Shown here piece after piece: positions 17,078-26,598 of a stretch of 64,000 nt of DNA. The stretch is from Microbacterium sp. APC 3901 (GTDB taxonomy: Bacteria; Actinomycetota; Actinomycetes; Actinomycetales; Microbacteriaceae), in contig NZ_JASDCU010000007.1 in assembly GCF_030407765.1 (NCBI RefSeq), positions 30,338 to 94,337 of the forward strand, read 5' to 3'. A program made the position numbers and the translations under genes. Every line of letters starts with the position of its first letter. Within the stretch, counting starts at the first letter, position 1. The notes beneath the pieces were generated by a model. That model was not told the DNA's origin, searched no databases, and saw only the letters and a program-made list of their open reading frames with translations.

Positions 17078-18139
17078 GTGCGGTGGCAAGGACAGAAACT
17101 CGGCGATGTCGATGCCGCTGCGCTGCCCGGCCTCGAAGAACGCACGGGCGTGCTCCGCACGGTGACCACTCCCGACTTCGCGGGCATGACCTTCCACGAG
17201 GTGCTGTCGAAGTCCGCGCTCAACCATGTTCCCGGCGCATCGCGCATGCCGTTCGCGTGGACCATCAACCCGTACCGCGGATGCAGTCATGCCTGCGTGT
17301 ACTGCTTCGCTCGGGGTACGCACGAATATCTCGATCTCGACGGGGGCTCGGACTTCGACTCGCAGATCGTCGTGAAGGTCAACGTCGTCGAAGTGCTGGA
17401 GCGAGAGCTGCGCAAAGGCAGCTGGGAGCACGAGACCGTCGCTCTGGGCACGAACACCGATCCGTATCAGCGCGCTGAAGGCCGCTACAGGCTGATGCCG
17501 GGGATCATCGAGGCCCTCGCCGCGTCGGGCACCCCGATGTCGATCCTCACCAAGGGCACGCTGATCAGACGCGACATCCCTCTGCTGGTGAAGGCGGCGC
17601 AGCGGGTGCCCGTCGACATCCAGATGTCGATCGCGATGTACGACGACGAGCTGCAGAAGGCGATCGAACCAGGCACCCCGACGACCCAGGCTCGACTCGA
17701 CACGGTGCGCGCACTGCGGGATGCAGGATTCCGGGTGACCGTGTTCCTGATGCCGATCATGCCGCACATGACCGACTCCGTCGAGGCGATCGACACGGCT
17801 CTGCGTCGCATCAAGGAGGCGGGGGCGAATCGCGTCATCTACGGCGCACTCCACCTGCGCGCCGGGGTGAAGCCCTGGTTCATGCAGTGGCTCGGCGAAT
17901 TCCGTCCCGACCTGGTCTCGTCGTATCGGGGTCTGTATCCGGGCGTCTCCGCCGAGGCGCCCAAGGGCTACCGGCAGTGGCTGGCCAAGCGGGCGCGGCC
18001 GCTGATCAGGCTGCACGGCCTCGACGGCCAGCACGAAGACGACTACCCGGTGCGCGGCATCCGGGCGTCGGCACCGCACGGCCGTCCGGCACCCGCGTTC
18101 GCGCCGTCAGCGGCCCCTGCACAGCCGATGCTGTTCTGA
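17078..18139 (+). CDS. Radical SAM protein, Rv2578c family
   Basis: 353 residues. The SAM-binding [4Fe-4S] motif is CSHACVYC (Cys69, Cys73, Cys76), preceded by NPYRG and followed by the family blocks ALGTNTDPYQRAEGRY and SILTKGTLIRRDIPL. It closely tracks Mycobacterium Rv2578c, an uncharacterised member of the SplB-like group. GTG at 17078 is chosen because Rv2578c-type proteins begin with an RW motif just there; an upstream in-frame extension reaches into the neighbouring gene's promoter. The C-terminal tail is Ala/Pro rich. Reaction unknown. Confidence 0.82.
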   Translation: MRWQGQKLGDVDAAALPGLEERTGVLRTVTTPDFAGMTFHEVLSKSALNHVPGASRMPFAWTINPYRGCSHACVYCFARGTHEYLDLDGGSDFDSQIVVKVNVVEVLERELRKGSWEHETVALGTNTDPYQRAEGRYRLMPGIIEALAASGTPMSILTKGTLIRRDIPLLVKAAQRVPVDIQMSIAMYDDELQKAIEPGTPTTQARLDTVRALRDAGFRVTVFLMPIMPHMTDSVEAIDTALRRIKEAGANRVIYGALHLRAGVKPWFMQWLGEFRPDLVSSYRGLYPGVSAEAPKGYRQWLAKRARPLIRLHGLDGQHEDDYPVRGIRASAPHGRPAPAFAPSAAPAQPMLF

Positions 18140-18188
18140 GGTCGAGACGACCGAGGGCGCAGCGGTCGAGCACGCCGCCGCGGGCGCG

Positions 18189-18194
18189 TAGGCT
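18189..18194 (+). promoter_or_regulatory. Near-leaderless -10 box of yaeQ
   Basis: TAGGCT ends 8 nt before the ATG at 18203. Confidence 0.55.
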
Positions 18195-18202
18195 CGGTCG
18201 TT

Positions 18203-18742
18203 ATGGCTATCGGCTCCACCATGCACACGTTCGACGTCCAACTGGCCGACATGGATCGCGGTGTGTACGACGACTTCTCGCTGCGTGCGGCGCGGCATCC
18301 CTCGGAGACCGACGCATACATGCTCACCCGCGTGCTCGCGTACGGACTCGAATTCACCGAGGGCATCACGTTCGGTGGCGGAATCTCGCAGACCGACGAG
18401 CCGGCGGTCCTCGTGCGCGACCTGACAGGCCGGATCACGGCCTGGATCGAGATCGGAGCACCCGACGCCGAACGCCTGCACCACGGCAGCCGACTGGCTG
18501 AGCGCACCGTCGTCTACACGCACCGTGACCCGGTGAAGGTCATGGCGCCCTGGGCGGACAAACGCATCCACCGCTCGGAGGACATCCGGGTCTTCAGCTT
18601 CGATGCCGGCTTCATCGATTCCGCCGCACCGCTCATCGAGCGCCGCAACACCATGACCCTCACCATCACCGAGCAGGTGCTCTACCTCGACCTCAACGGC
18701 ACGACGCTCACGACGGCGATCCACGAGCACGAGCTGGCGTGA
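18203..18742 (+). CDS. yaeQ: YaeQ family protein
   Basis: 179-residue protein matching the YaeQ family over its whole length. Members adopt a PD-(D/E)XK nuclease-like fold; in E. coli overexpression of YaeQ suppressed an rfaH defect in haemolysin expression. Visible family features are the HPSETDAYMLTRVLAYGLEF block and the ITAWIEIGAPDAERLH segment holding the fold's acidic/active core. Biological role unclear. Transcribed alone from an almost leaderless promoter and convergent with the DEAD-box gene. Confidence 0.82.
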   Translation: MAIGSTMHTFDVQLADMDRGVYDDFSLRAARHPSETDAYMLTRVLAYGLEFTEGITFGGGISQTDEPAVLVRDLTGRITAWIEIGAPDAERLHHGSRLAERTVVYTHRDPVKVMAPWADKRIHRSEDIRVFSFDAGFIDSAAPLIERRNTMTLTITEQVLYLDLNGTTLTTAIHEHELA

Positions 18743-18801
18743 GCTGAGCGCCGCCGCGCGGCATCCGCCTGCCTTCTTCGCCCGCCCTCGAGCACCCCTC
18801 A

Positions 18802-18868
18802 GGAGGAGGACTGCTCCTCGGGAGGACCGGATGCCCGCAGCGCTCCTCCCGAGGCGCAGTCCTCCTCC
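18802..18868. repeat. Long palindromic repeat (family B), copy 1
   Basis: Two 25-nt arms (18802-18826 and 18844-18868) are reverse complements at 24 of 25 positions, with a 17-nt loop. The right arm continues into CCCCAGGCGCAGAGTCC. The motif CTCCTCCCCAGGCGCAG recurs in copy 2 at 54582-54662. It lies between convergent genes. Confidence 0.8.
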
Positions 18869-18911
18869 CCAGGCGCAGAGTCCTTCGCAGCGCGTGGCAC
18901 ATCGAACATGA

Positions 18912-18951
18912 CGAAGGCCCCGCCCCCGCGGATGCGGGCACGGGGCCTTCG
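18912..18951. terminator. Hairpin terminator between yaeQ and the DEAD-box gene
   Basis: CGAAGGCCCCG (18912-18922) pairs with CGGGGCCTTCG (18941-18951); the loop holds a second small CCCGC/GCGGG hairpin. Serves convergent genes. Confidence 0.7.
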
Positions 18952-18962
18952 ATGGTGAGGGA

Positions 18963-21305
18963 TCAGGCCGTGAGGTCTGACGCGGTCGGCACGCGACCGG
19001 CGATCTCCTCGATCAGGTCGTCGTTCAGACGAGCGTTCTCGAACGGTGCATCGATCTCGGCACGCTGCAGCAGCTCGGTCATGCGACGCTGGCGCTGACG
19101 AGTGATCAGCGTGACGACGCGACCCGAGCGACCGGCGCGCCCGGTGCGACCCGAGCGGTGCAGATACGTCTTGTACTCGTCGGGCGCATCGGCCTGGACG
19201 ACCAGATCGATGTCGTCGACGTGGATGCCGCGGGCGGCGACGTCGGTGGCGACGAGCACGTTCACTCGACCCGACGTCAGGCGCTCGAGGTTGCGCGTGC
19301 GCTTGGCCTGGTTGAGGTCACCGTGCAGCGATACCGCGGGGATGCCGGCGTCGTCGAACTGCTCGGCGAGCATGTCGGCGTAGGCGCGGGTGCGGGCGAA
19401 GACGAGGGTCTTGCCGTCACGGTCGACGAGCGACGTGAGGATGTCGGCCTTGTCGCGGTGCTCGATCACGAGCACGCGGTGCTCGATCGTGCTCGAGTCC
19501 TGGTCTTCGCCGGCGACCTCGTATACGGCCGGGTCGACGAGGAACTCGTCGACGAGAGCAGCGACCTCACGGTCGAGCGTGGCCGAGAAGAGGAGCTTCT
19601 GGCTGCCGTCGGCCGTGTGACGCAGGATGCGCTGCACGGGCTCGACGAATCCGAGCTCGCACATGTGGTCGGCCTCGTCGAGCACCGCGATGCGGCAGTC
19701 CGAGAGGTCGAGCTTGCCCTGGTTGATCAGGTCTTCGACGCGACCGGGCGTGCCGATGACGATGTCGACGCCCTTCTTCAGCGCACCCACCTGGCGGCCC
19801 TGCGGCACGCCGCCGTAGATCTGCGTGGTGAAGAGACCCACGCTGCGCGCGATCGGCTGGATCGTGCGGTCGATCTGCAGCGCGAGCTCGCGCGTCGGCG
19901 CGAGGATGATCGCGCGGGGCGAGCGGCCGAACTCACGACGCTTGCCCGCCTGCGACTGCAGCACCCGCTCGACGAGGGGAGCCCCGAAGGCGATGGTCTT
20001 GCCCGAGCCGGTGCGGCCGCGGGCGAGAACGTCGCGACCCTTGAGCACTGCAGGGATGCTGGCGGCCTGGATCGGGAACGGCGTCGCCGCGCCCATGCCG
20101 ACGAGCGTCTCGACGATGTTGGATCCGAGACCGAGGTCGCCGAAGGTCACGCCGTCGACCTCGACGGCCGCGACGGACTTCGCCTCGAGGCGTTCGTGCA
20201 CGACGTCGTCGGTCGGCTCGAACTTCTTGGCGGGTGCCGCGCTCGAGGTGGCGTTCCAGTCGTTGCGGCTGGGGCGCTCGTTGTGCGACGGACGCCCGCG
20301 GGTGTCCGACGTCAACGGGCGGGGACGATCGGTGCGGTACGCGCCACCCGTCGAGGGACGCGAACGCTCGTCGCGGCCACCCTCGATCGAACGCTGAGCG
20401 CGGTCACGACCGAAGGCACGACGCGCACGGTCGGCGTCGTAGGAGCGCTCGGGGCGCTCGGCGCCACCGCGGTCATCACGACGCGGGCTCGCGCCACGGT
20501 CATCACGACGAGGACGGTCGTCACGGTCGAAGCGAGGACGCTCGCCACCACGGTCGTTGAACCGGGGACGCTCGGTGCGGTCACCCGAACGGGCAGGACG
20601 GTCGTCGCGGTTGAAGCGCGGCCGCTCGGACGCGCCGCGGTCGTCGCGCTGCGGGCGATCGTCACGGGAGAAGCGCTGGCCACCGCGATCGTCGCGGAAG
20701 CCACCGGAACGCTGGTCACGGCGATCGTCGCGACCCGGACGTCCGCCATCACGGTGGTCGTTGTCGCGGAACCCCTGGCGCTGCGTGCCGGCACCGCGGT
20801 CATCACGACGCGGACGCTCGTCACGCTGGCCGCCGCGCTCATCGCGGTATGTGCCGGGACCGGTCGGACGCTGGCCGCCGCGGTCATCGCGGCGCGGGCG
20901 GTCGAAGCCCGTGGAGGAGCGGTCGTTGTAGCGCGGACGGTCGTCGCGGTTGTGCGGCGCCTCGCGGCGACCCGACTCGGCACGGTTGCGGATGCCACGG
21001 GCCTCGTCGCGTCCCGCACGCTCCTGCGACGACCAGCGCTGCTTGGGCGCGGCCTCTTCGGCCGGACGGTATCCGCGGTGGCTGGCGCTGCGACTGCCGG
21101 GGCGGCGGTCTGCGCCGGCAGGCGCGGTGCGCCGGTCACCGGCATCCGCGCGTCCGCCACGTGCATCACGGGAGTCCCGGGCGCCGTCGCGACCTGCATC
21201 ACGGCCACCGTTGTGGCGATCGTGGAACGAGGTCTTGTTCGCGCCGTAACGCGGCTCGAAGTTGGCCGAGGGGCGTCCGCCGCGGGGCTTCTTGTTCTTG
21301 GGCAT
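18963..21305 (-). CDS. DEAD-box RNA helicase with long disordered N-terminus
   Basis: 780 residues. The last ~400 are a complete DEAD-box core: Q-motif region (TPFPIQ), Walker A RTGSGKT, PTRELALQ, GTPGR, DEAD (VLDEADHM), SAT, and HRSGRTGRAGR. The first ~380 residues are almost entirely Arg, Asp, Gly, Ser and Pro with RDDRG-type repeats, an intrinsically disordered RNA-binding region that in most homologues is at the C-terminus instead. ATG at 21305 follows AGAAGGA; the upstream extension to 21386 is rejected. Predicted to unwind structured RNA in ribosome assembly, mRNA turnover or cold adaptation. Its coding repeats create a long open frame on the opposite strand that is not a gene. Confidence 0.93.
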   Translation of the reverse strand: MPKNKKPRGGRPSANFEPRYGANKTSFHDRHNGGRDAGRDGARDSRDARGGRADAGDRRTAPAGADRRPGSRSASHRGYRPAEEAAPKQRWSSQERAGRDEARGIRNRAESGRREAPHNRDDRPRYNDRSSTGFDRPRRDDRGGQRPTGPGTYRDERGGQRDERPRRDDRGAGTQRQGFRDNDHRDGGRPGRDDRRDQRSGGFRDDRGGQRFSRDDRPQRDDRGASERPRFNRDDRPARSGDRTERPRFNDRGGERPRFDRDDRPRRDDRGASPRRDDRGGAERPERSYDADRARRAFGRDRAQRSIEGGRDERSRPSTGGAYRTDRPRPLTSDTRGRPSHNERPSRNDWNATSSAAPAKKFEPTDDVVHERLEAKSVAAVEVDGVTFGDLGLGSNIVETLVGMGAATPFPIQAASIPAVLKGRDVLARGRTGSGKTIAFGAPLVERVLQSQAGKRREFGRSPRAIILAPTRELALQIDRTIQPIARSVGLFTTQIYGGVPQGRQVGALKKGVDIVIGTPGRVEDLINQGKLDLSDCRIAVLDEADHMCELGFVEPVQRILRHTADGSQKLLFSATLDREVAALVDEFLVDPAVYEVAGEDQDSSTIEHRVLVIEHRDKADILTSLVDRDGKTLVFARTRAYADMLAEQFDDAGIPAVSLHGDLNQAKRTRNLERLTSGRVNVLVATDVAARGIHVDDIDLVVQADAPDEYKTYLHRSGRTGRAGRSGRVVTLITRQRQRRMTELLQRAEIDAPFENARLNDDLIEEIAGRVPTASDLTA

Positions 21306-21598
21306 GGGGGTGTCCTTCTGTGTTCTCGCCACGAGAACGGCGCCGCGCACACGCGCGCTACCCTGCGCGCGGTCGGATGCGACCACGCGGGGTTTCCGGA
21401 CTGTCAGCGGCCGGGGCCATTCATGTGATGGTTGATTAGCGTCGAGCGACGCTCACCATCGGCCCCTGGACTCACACTTCTTACACAAAAACGTCCGCGC
21501 ACTGCGCGGGTGTCCGAAGCCGACGCATCAAGTGTAGCGGTCGCACCTGAAAGAGTCCCCCGCCCCATCGTCGACGTGGGTCGCCATACGATTGCGGA
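21306..21598. other. Divergent intergenic region with probable long helicase leader
   Basis: 293 bp without a gene. On the minus strand a TACACT -10 (21531-21536) would give the helicase mRNA a leader of about 220 nt. Within the leader, 21427-21460 can fold with arms GATGGT/ACCATC and GCGTCG/CGACGC. The leaderless -10 of the epimerase lies at the right edge. Long leaders are common for autoregulated or cold-induced helicases. Confidence 0.4.
21587..21592 (+). promoter_or_regulatory. Leaderless -10 box of the aldose epimerase gene
   Basis: TACGAT ends 6 nt before the GTG at 21599. Confidence 0.65.
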
Positions 21599-22495
21599 GT
21601 GAACTCCGCATCCCCCACAGGCACACAGGTGCACCTTCAGCTCGGCGACGTCAGCGCTCAGATCGCGCAGGTCGGCGCGTGCCTCCGCTCCCTCCGCATC
21701 GGCTCCGTCGACCTGATCGCTCCCTATCCGCTCGACTCGCCGACGCCCTCGTGCTCGGGCGTGGTGCTCGCTCCCTGGCCGAATCGGGTCAGGGACGGAC
21801 TCTGGAACGACGATGGCACCGAGCGGCAGCTCGCCATCACGGAGCCGAAGTTCACGAATGCGAGCCACGGACTGCTGCGATTCACGGCCTACGACATCTC
21901 CGAGACCGCCTCGGCGACGACGCTGAGCGCCACGGTCTTCCCGCAGACCGGTTACCCGTATCTGGTCGAGACGAGCGTCACATACGTGCTGCGAGCTGAC
22001 GGAATCGACGTGACGCACGCGCTCACCAACCGCTCGACCACGGCCGCGCCGGTTGCGCTCGGAACCCATCCGTTCGTCACGATCGGCGATGTCGATCCCC
22101 GCGAACTGGTGCTGCGCGTGCCCGCGCAGACCGCTTTCACCACCGACGAGCGGATGCTGCCGACGGGCACACACCCGGCGGATGCCGCGCTGCGCGACGG
22201 CGTGCGCCTCGGCGAAGTGAGCCTCGACACCGGATTCACCGACCTCGACCGCGACGCAGACGGGCTCATCCGTCACTCGCTGACCGCGCCCGACGGACGT
22301 CGCCTGACCCTGTGGCAGGGTGCGGGATTCGACTTCGTGCAGGTCTACACGACCGACAAGTATCCGGGGCAGTCCCTCGCCGTCGCGATCGAGCCCATGA
22401 CCGCGCCCGCCGACGCGCTGAACAGCGGCGTCGGCATCCGGCGCCTGGACCCCGGGGAGACCTGGACCGTCGAGTGGGGCATCACGCTCGACTGA
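21599..22495 (+). CDS. Aldose 1-epimerase family protein
   Basis: 298-residue cytoplasmic protein of the galactose mutarotase-like superfamily (beta-supersandwich). Family markers include the APWPNRVRDG segment (substrate-binding Asn-Arg), NASHGLLR with a catalytic-type His, LGTHPF carrying the second His, and EPMTAPADALNSG containing the likely catalytic Glu. This pattern fits the GalM/YihR-like subgroup; sugar specificity is not evident. GTG start given by a leaderless promoter; convergent with the RND permease gene. Confidence 0.87.
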   Translation: MNSASPTGTQVHLQLGDVSAQIAQVGACLRSLRIGSVDLIAPYPLDSPTPSCSGVVLAPWPNRVRDGLWNDDGTERQLAITEPKFTNASHGLLRFTAYDISETASATTLSATVFPQTGYPYLVETSVTYVLRADGIDVTHALTNRSTTAAPVALGTHPFVTIGDVDPRELVLRVPAQTAFTTDERMLPTGTHPADAALRDGVRLGEVSLDTGFTDLDRDADGLIRHSLTAPDGRRLTLWQGAGFDFVQVYTTDKYPGQSLAVAIEPMTAPADALNSGVGIRRLDPGETWTVEWGITLD

Positions 22496-22670
22496 GGCCC
22501 TCGACCACCGCGTGGGGTGCACGACTGCCGAGCGACGGCCGTCGTCGCGCGTGCATGACTCAGGAAACACGTGCAGCCGCGACCGGATCCACGGCCGTCC
22601 TGGCGCCTGAGCGGTCAGATCTCCTGCGTTGTGAACGGACGCCGGCTCCACAACGCCGGACGACCACGCA

Positions 22671-22705
22671 GATGCCCGCCCGGGAGACGCTTCCGGGCGG
22701 GCATC
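22671..22705. terminator. 13-bp perfect hairpin between convergent genes
   Basis: GATGCCCGCCCGG (22671-22683) and CCGGGCGGGCATC (22693-22705) pair perfectly with a 9-nt loop. It lies between the epimerase and RND permease stops. The rest of 22496-22742 shows nothing I recognise. Confidence 0.7.
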
Positions 22706-22742
22706 GGGCTCAGCGGTGCTGAACCGTGAACGGAGTCGGCGG

Positions 22743-25700
22743 CTACTCGCCGCGCTCGCGCAGCTCTCGACGCGTCAGCTGGTTCGCGTGCGGCAGCTCG
22801 GACGATGCAGCCGTGCCGCCCGACGAGGCACCCGTGAGGGCCACCCCGTCAGCAGGCGCAGGACCGTCCGCAGGCTCTGCTTCGCCCGCCGCGGCGGAGC
22901 CGTCCTCGCCCGAACCCGCCTTGCGGGCACGGCGCCGTTCCTTCGCACCCTCGACGAGGTTGTAGAGCGTGGGCAGCACGATCAGCGTCAGCACGGTCGA
23001 CGACAGCAGCCCGCCGATCACGACGATCGCGAGCGGCTGCGAGATGAACCCGCCATGTCCGGTGATGCCGAGGGCCATCGGCGTCAGCGCGAGGATCGTC
23101 GCGAGAGCCGTCATCAGGATCGGCCGCAGACGCTTCTCCCCACCGGCCCGCACCGCATCGATCGTCGACAGCCCCTTCTCGCGGTACTGATTCACGAGGT
23201 CGATCAGCACGATCGCGTTGGTCACCACGATGCCGATGAGCATCAGCACACCGATGAGCGACGCGACGCCGAGCGGCACGCCCGTGATGATCTGCAGCAG
23301 GATCGCGCCGGTCGCCGCGAACGGCACCGAGACGAGCAGCAGCAGCGGCTGTCGCAGCGACTTGAAGGTCGCGACCATCACGACGTAGACGATCAGGATC
23401 GCCGCGAGCATCGCGAGACCGAGCTGCGAGAACGAGTCGGCCTGCTGCGACGCGACACCGCCCACTTCGGCCGATGCGCCGTCAGGGAGGTCGACCGCTG
23501 CGAGCGCCTCGGTGACCGACTGGGTCGCCACAGCGAGGTTGTCGGATGCCGGGGGCACGGTGATCGTCGCGGTGCGGCGTCCCTGCTCGGTGGTGATCGA
23601 GGTCGGGCCGTTGCGCTCCTCGACCGTGGCGATGTCCTGCAGCTGCACGACACCGAGCGCGCTCGGGATGGCCAGCTCTCGCAGCGCCTGCGCGGTCGTG
23701 GGCGGCTCGGACGATGCGAGATAGATGGTCAACGCGGTGTCGTCGATCTCGACCGTTCCGACCTGCTGCGGGCGCATCGTGTTCGAGACGATCGATCCGA
23801 CGGCCACCTCCGACAGCCCGCGCTGCGCGGCGGCGTCGCGGTCGACGACCACGGCGAGGTACGGCAGAGCGGCGGCGAGGTTGTCGGTGACCTGACCGAT
23901 GCCCTCTCGTCCGTCGAGTTCATCGACCACGGAGGTGGTCGCTGCCTGCAGGTCGTCGGAGTTCGACGCCGACACCGTGATCTCGATGTCGCTCGAGCCG
24001 AATCCGGCCGACGATGCGACGGTCACCTCTCCGACGTCCGTGAGGTCTTCGATCGCGTCCTGCACCGCGGCGCGCAGCTTCTCCTGGTCGGCGTCGGCGT
24101 CGGTGAGCACCGAGTACGTCACGCCGGCACCGCCGGAGAACGCGTCGCGCAGCGCCGAGCCGCTGGATCCGATCGACGCCTGCACGTTGGTGACGCCGTC
24201 GATGTCGAGCAGGGCGTCCTCGACGGCGATCGCCGCCTCCGACTTCGTCTCCAGGCTCGCGGTGGGACCGAGGTCCTGAGTCACGGTCATGGTGTTCTGA
24301 CCGGAGTCGCTGAGGAAGTTGATCTTCATCAGCGGAGCCGCCGCCAGTGTGGCGCCCAGCACGACCACCGCGAGGATCACGGTCACGCCCGAGTGCTTCA
24401 GCGTCCAGCCGAGGATCGGACGGTAGGCGCGCTGCAGCGGCGTCAGCGGCGCATCCGGGTGCTCCGGGTCGATCTGCACGCCGTTCTCGTCGAGCAGCGG
24501 CTTGCCGGGGCGCAGGAACCAGTACGCGAGCACCGGCACGATGGTCAGCGACACGAGCAGCGAAGCGACCATGGCGATCGACACGGTCACGGCGAACGGC
24601 CGGAACAGCTCGCCGACCATGTCGCCGACGAACACGATCGGCAGGAACACCGCGACCGTGGTGATGGTCGACGACGTCACCGCCATCGCCACCTCGCGCA
24701 CGGCGAGACGGATCGCGTCGCCCTTGTCGGCGTCGCCGACGTAGTGCCTCTTGATGTTCTCGATCACGACGATCGAGTCGTCGACCACGCGGCCGATCGC
24801 GATCGTGAGCGCGCCGAGCGTGAGGATGTTGAGCGAGTAGCCGAACGCCTGCAGACCGATGAAGGTGATGAGCACGCTGGTCGGGATCGAGATCGCCGTC
24901 ACCAGCGTCGAGCGGATCGACAGCAGGAAGACCAGGATGACGATCACCGCGAAGACGAGTCCGAGAAGGCCCTCTGTGGCGAGGGTCTCGATGGACTGCT
25001 GGATGAACGGCGCCTGGTCGAAGATGATCGTGAACTCGGCGTCGGGGAACGCCTCGCCGATGGTGTCGAGCGCGGCGATGACCCCCTGCGACACCTCGAC
25101 GGTGTTCGCGGCGGGGAGCTTCGTGATCGAGATCGACAGCGCGTCCTCGCCGTCAACGCGGGAGATCGACGAGATCGGATCGGTCTCCTGCACGACGGTG
25201 GCGACGTCGCCGATCGTCTCATTCGTGCCGACGAGCGGCAGCGCGGCGAGCTCCTCGACCGAGGTGATCTTCGCGCCGGTCTGCACCGTGAGCGTCTGAC
25301 CGCTCTCGGTGATGTCGCCGCCGGGGAACAGCGTGCCGTTCTGCTGCAGGGCCGTGGTGATGGCCTGCGTGCTCTGACCCGCGGCCGCGAGCTTCGCGAC
25401 GTCGGGCGTGATCGTGATGCGCTGGCCGACGCCGCCGATGAGCTGCGCGGCGTTGACGCCGTCGACGTCCTCGAGCTCGGGGATCGCGACGCTCGTCAGT
25501 TCCGCCTGAGCGTTCTCGGCGTCGTCGAACCCCGTGACGGCGACCTGGATCACCGGGAAGTCGTCGATCGACACCGCCAGCACCTGGGGGCTGATGTCCT
25601 CGGGAAGCTCGCCAGAGATGCGGTTGATCGCCTGCTGGATCTTCTGCTCCGCGGTCGCGAGGTTCGTGCCGTAGGCGAAGGTCGCCTGCACGATCGAGGC

Positions 25701-25964
25701 GTTCGTGGTGCTCGTGGCGGTGGTGCCCTCGAGACCGGGAACGCCCTGGATCGCCGACTCGATCGGCGTGGAGACGTCGTTCTCGACGACCTCGGGCGAC
25801 GCGCCGGGGTAGGTCGTCATGACCATCAGGTTGGGCAGCTCGAGCGAGGGGATGAGCTCCTGCTTGAGATTCGTCAGAGCGAGTCCGCCGAACACGGCGG
25901 CGACGATCGTGATCAACGCGATCAGTGCGCGGTTCTTGAGACTCAGGACGGCGAGGTTCGACAA
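22743..25964 (-). CDS. RND family efflux permease (HAE1/SwrC-like)
   Basis: 1073 residues with the two-fold RND layout: TM1 (about 12-32), a large external porter domain, TM2-6, then the repeat with TM7, second porter domain and TM8-12. Family motifs include QELIPSLELPNL, YPGASPEVVE, IGRVVDDSIVVIENI (TM4 Asp pair for proton relay) and GIVVTNAIVLIDLVNQYRE. It is closest in pattern to SwrC/YerP-type permeases of Gram-positives, which work without an outer-membrane channel; no adaptor gene is present. Start is TTG at 25964, since no ATG/GTG fits the conserved N-terminus. It follows tetR by 21 nt. Probable drug or surfactant/lipid exporter. Confidence 0.92.
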   Translation of the reverse strand: MSNLAVLSLKNRALIALITIVAAVFGGLALTNLKQELIPSLELPNLMVMTTYPGASPEVVENDVSTPIESAIQGVPGLEGTTATSTTNASIVQATFAYGTNLATAEQKIQQAINRISGELPEDISPQVLAVSIDDFPVIQVAVTGFDDAENAQAELTSVAIPELEDVDGVNAAQLIGGVGQRITITPDVAKLAAAGQSTQAITTALQQNGTLFPGGDITESGQTLTVQTGAKITSVEELAALPLVGTNETIGDVATVVQETDPISSISRVDGEDALSISITKLPAANTVEVSQGVIAALDTIGEAFPDAEFTIIFDQAPFIQQSIETLATEGLLGLVFAVIVILVFLLSIRSTLVTAISIPTSVLITFIGLQAFGYSLNILTLGALTIAIGRVVDDSIVVIENIKRHYVGDADKGDAIRLAVREVAMAVTSSTITTVAVFLPIVFVGDMVGELFRPFAVTVSIAMVASLLVSLTIVPVLAYWFLRPGKPLLDENGVQIDPEHPDAPLTPLQRAYRPILGWTLKHSGVTVILAVVVLGATLAAAPLMKINFLSDSGQNTMTVTQDLGPTASLETKSEAAIAVEDALLDIDGVTNVQASIGSSGSALRDAFSGGAGVTYSVLTDADADQEKLRAAVQDAIEDLTDVGEVTVASSAGFGSSDIEITVSASNSDDLQAATTSVVDELDGREGIGQVTDNLAAALPYLAVVVDRDAAAQRGLSEVAVGSIVSNTMRPQQVGTVEIDDTALTIYLASSEPPTTAQALRELAIPSALGVVQLQDIATVEERNGPTSITTEQGRRTATITVPPASDNLAVATQSVTEALAAVDLPDGASAEVGGVASQQADSFSQLGLAMLAAILIVYVVMVATFKSLRQPLLLLVSVPFAATGAILLQIITGVPLGVASLIGVLMLIGIVVTNAIVLIDLVNQYREKGLSTIDAVRAGGEKRLRPILMTALATILALTPMALGITGHGGFISQPLAIVVIGGLLSSTVLTLIVLPTLYNLVEGAKERRRARKAGSGEDGSAAAGEAEPADGPAPADGVALTGASSGGTAASSELPHANQLTRRELRERGE

Positions 25965-25985
25965 GGCGGATTCTCTCTCTGCTGA

Positions 25986-26576
25986 TCAGGCGGATGCTGC
26001 GGCGGCGGGTGCGGGAGGCGACGCCTGAGGAGTGAGGATCCCGGCGAGGGCGTCGCGGATGAGCTCTTCGTCGAGCGGCTCGTCGTGGATCTGAGAGTGC
26101 CAGAGTACGCCGTCGATGAAGACGGCTGCGGCCCTGGCTCTGTCGACTCCGTGAACGGGGGCGATGAAGCCCACGATCTCGTCCGACCACAGTCGGGCGA
26201 ACTGACGGACGCGCGGATCGTGCACGGCGGCGGTCACGACGGCCCGGTCGGCCTGCACCGCTCGGGCGTCGTCGAGCCCTCGGCGCACCAGGCGAGCGAG
26301 CCCTTCCGGCGTCACTCCCTCGATGACCACGGCTCGCCGGGTCGCGTCGATCCGCGCGTCGATCTCGGCGGCCAGCGCCCCGATCGCCGCTTCGCGCAGG
26401 TCGTCGAGGGTGGCGAAGTACTGGGTCGTCGAGCCGAGGGGCACTCCGGCTCGCGCGGCGACCTTGCGGTGCGTCAATGCGTCGACGCCGATCTCGACGA
26501 TCAGCTCTGCAGCCGCGGAGACGATCTCGCGACGGCGTGCTTCAGGATCGCGGCGGCGGCGCGTGCCATCGCTCAT
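25986..26576 (-). CDS. TetR family repressor of the RND permease
   Basis: 196-residue regulator. The N-terminal helix-turn-helix (about 16-60) reads AAAELIVEIGVDALTHRKVAARAGVPLGSTTQYFATLDDL, here recognised by its VAARAGVPLGS turn and Y-F following it. The ligand-binding C-terminal domain is short and ends in an Ala/Pro-rich tail. First gene of a two-gene operon with the permease; tandem 14-bp palindromes upstream are its likely operators, implying autorepression relieved by a permease substrate. Confidence 0.9.
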   Translation of the reverse strand: MSDGTRRRRDPEARRREIVSAAAELIVEIGVDALTHRKVAARAGVPLGSTTQYFATLDDLREAAIGALAAEIDARIDATRRAVVIEGVTPEGLARLVRRGLDDARAVQADRAVVTAAVHDPRVRQFARLWSDEIVGFIAPVHGVDRARAAAVFIDGVLWHSQIHDEPLDEELIRDALAGILTPQASPPAPAAAASA

Positions 26577-26598
26577 TCGGACCCCCAGCGATCACCCC

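Noticed and set aside
22496..22742. Adaptor (HlyD/MFP) gene for the RND permease
   Set aside because: No open frame of suitable size or motif; only a terminator hairpin is present.
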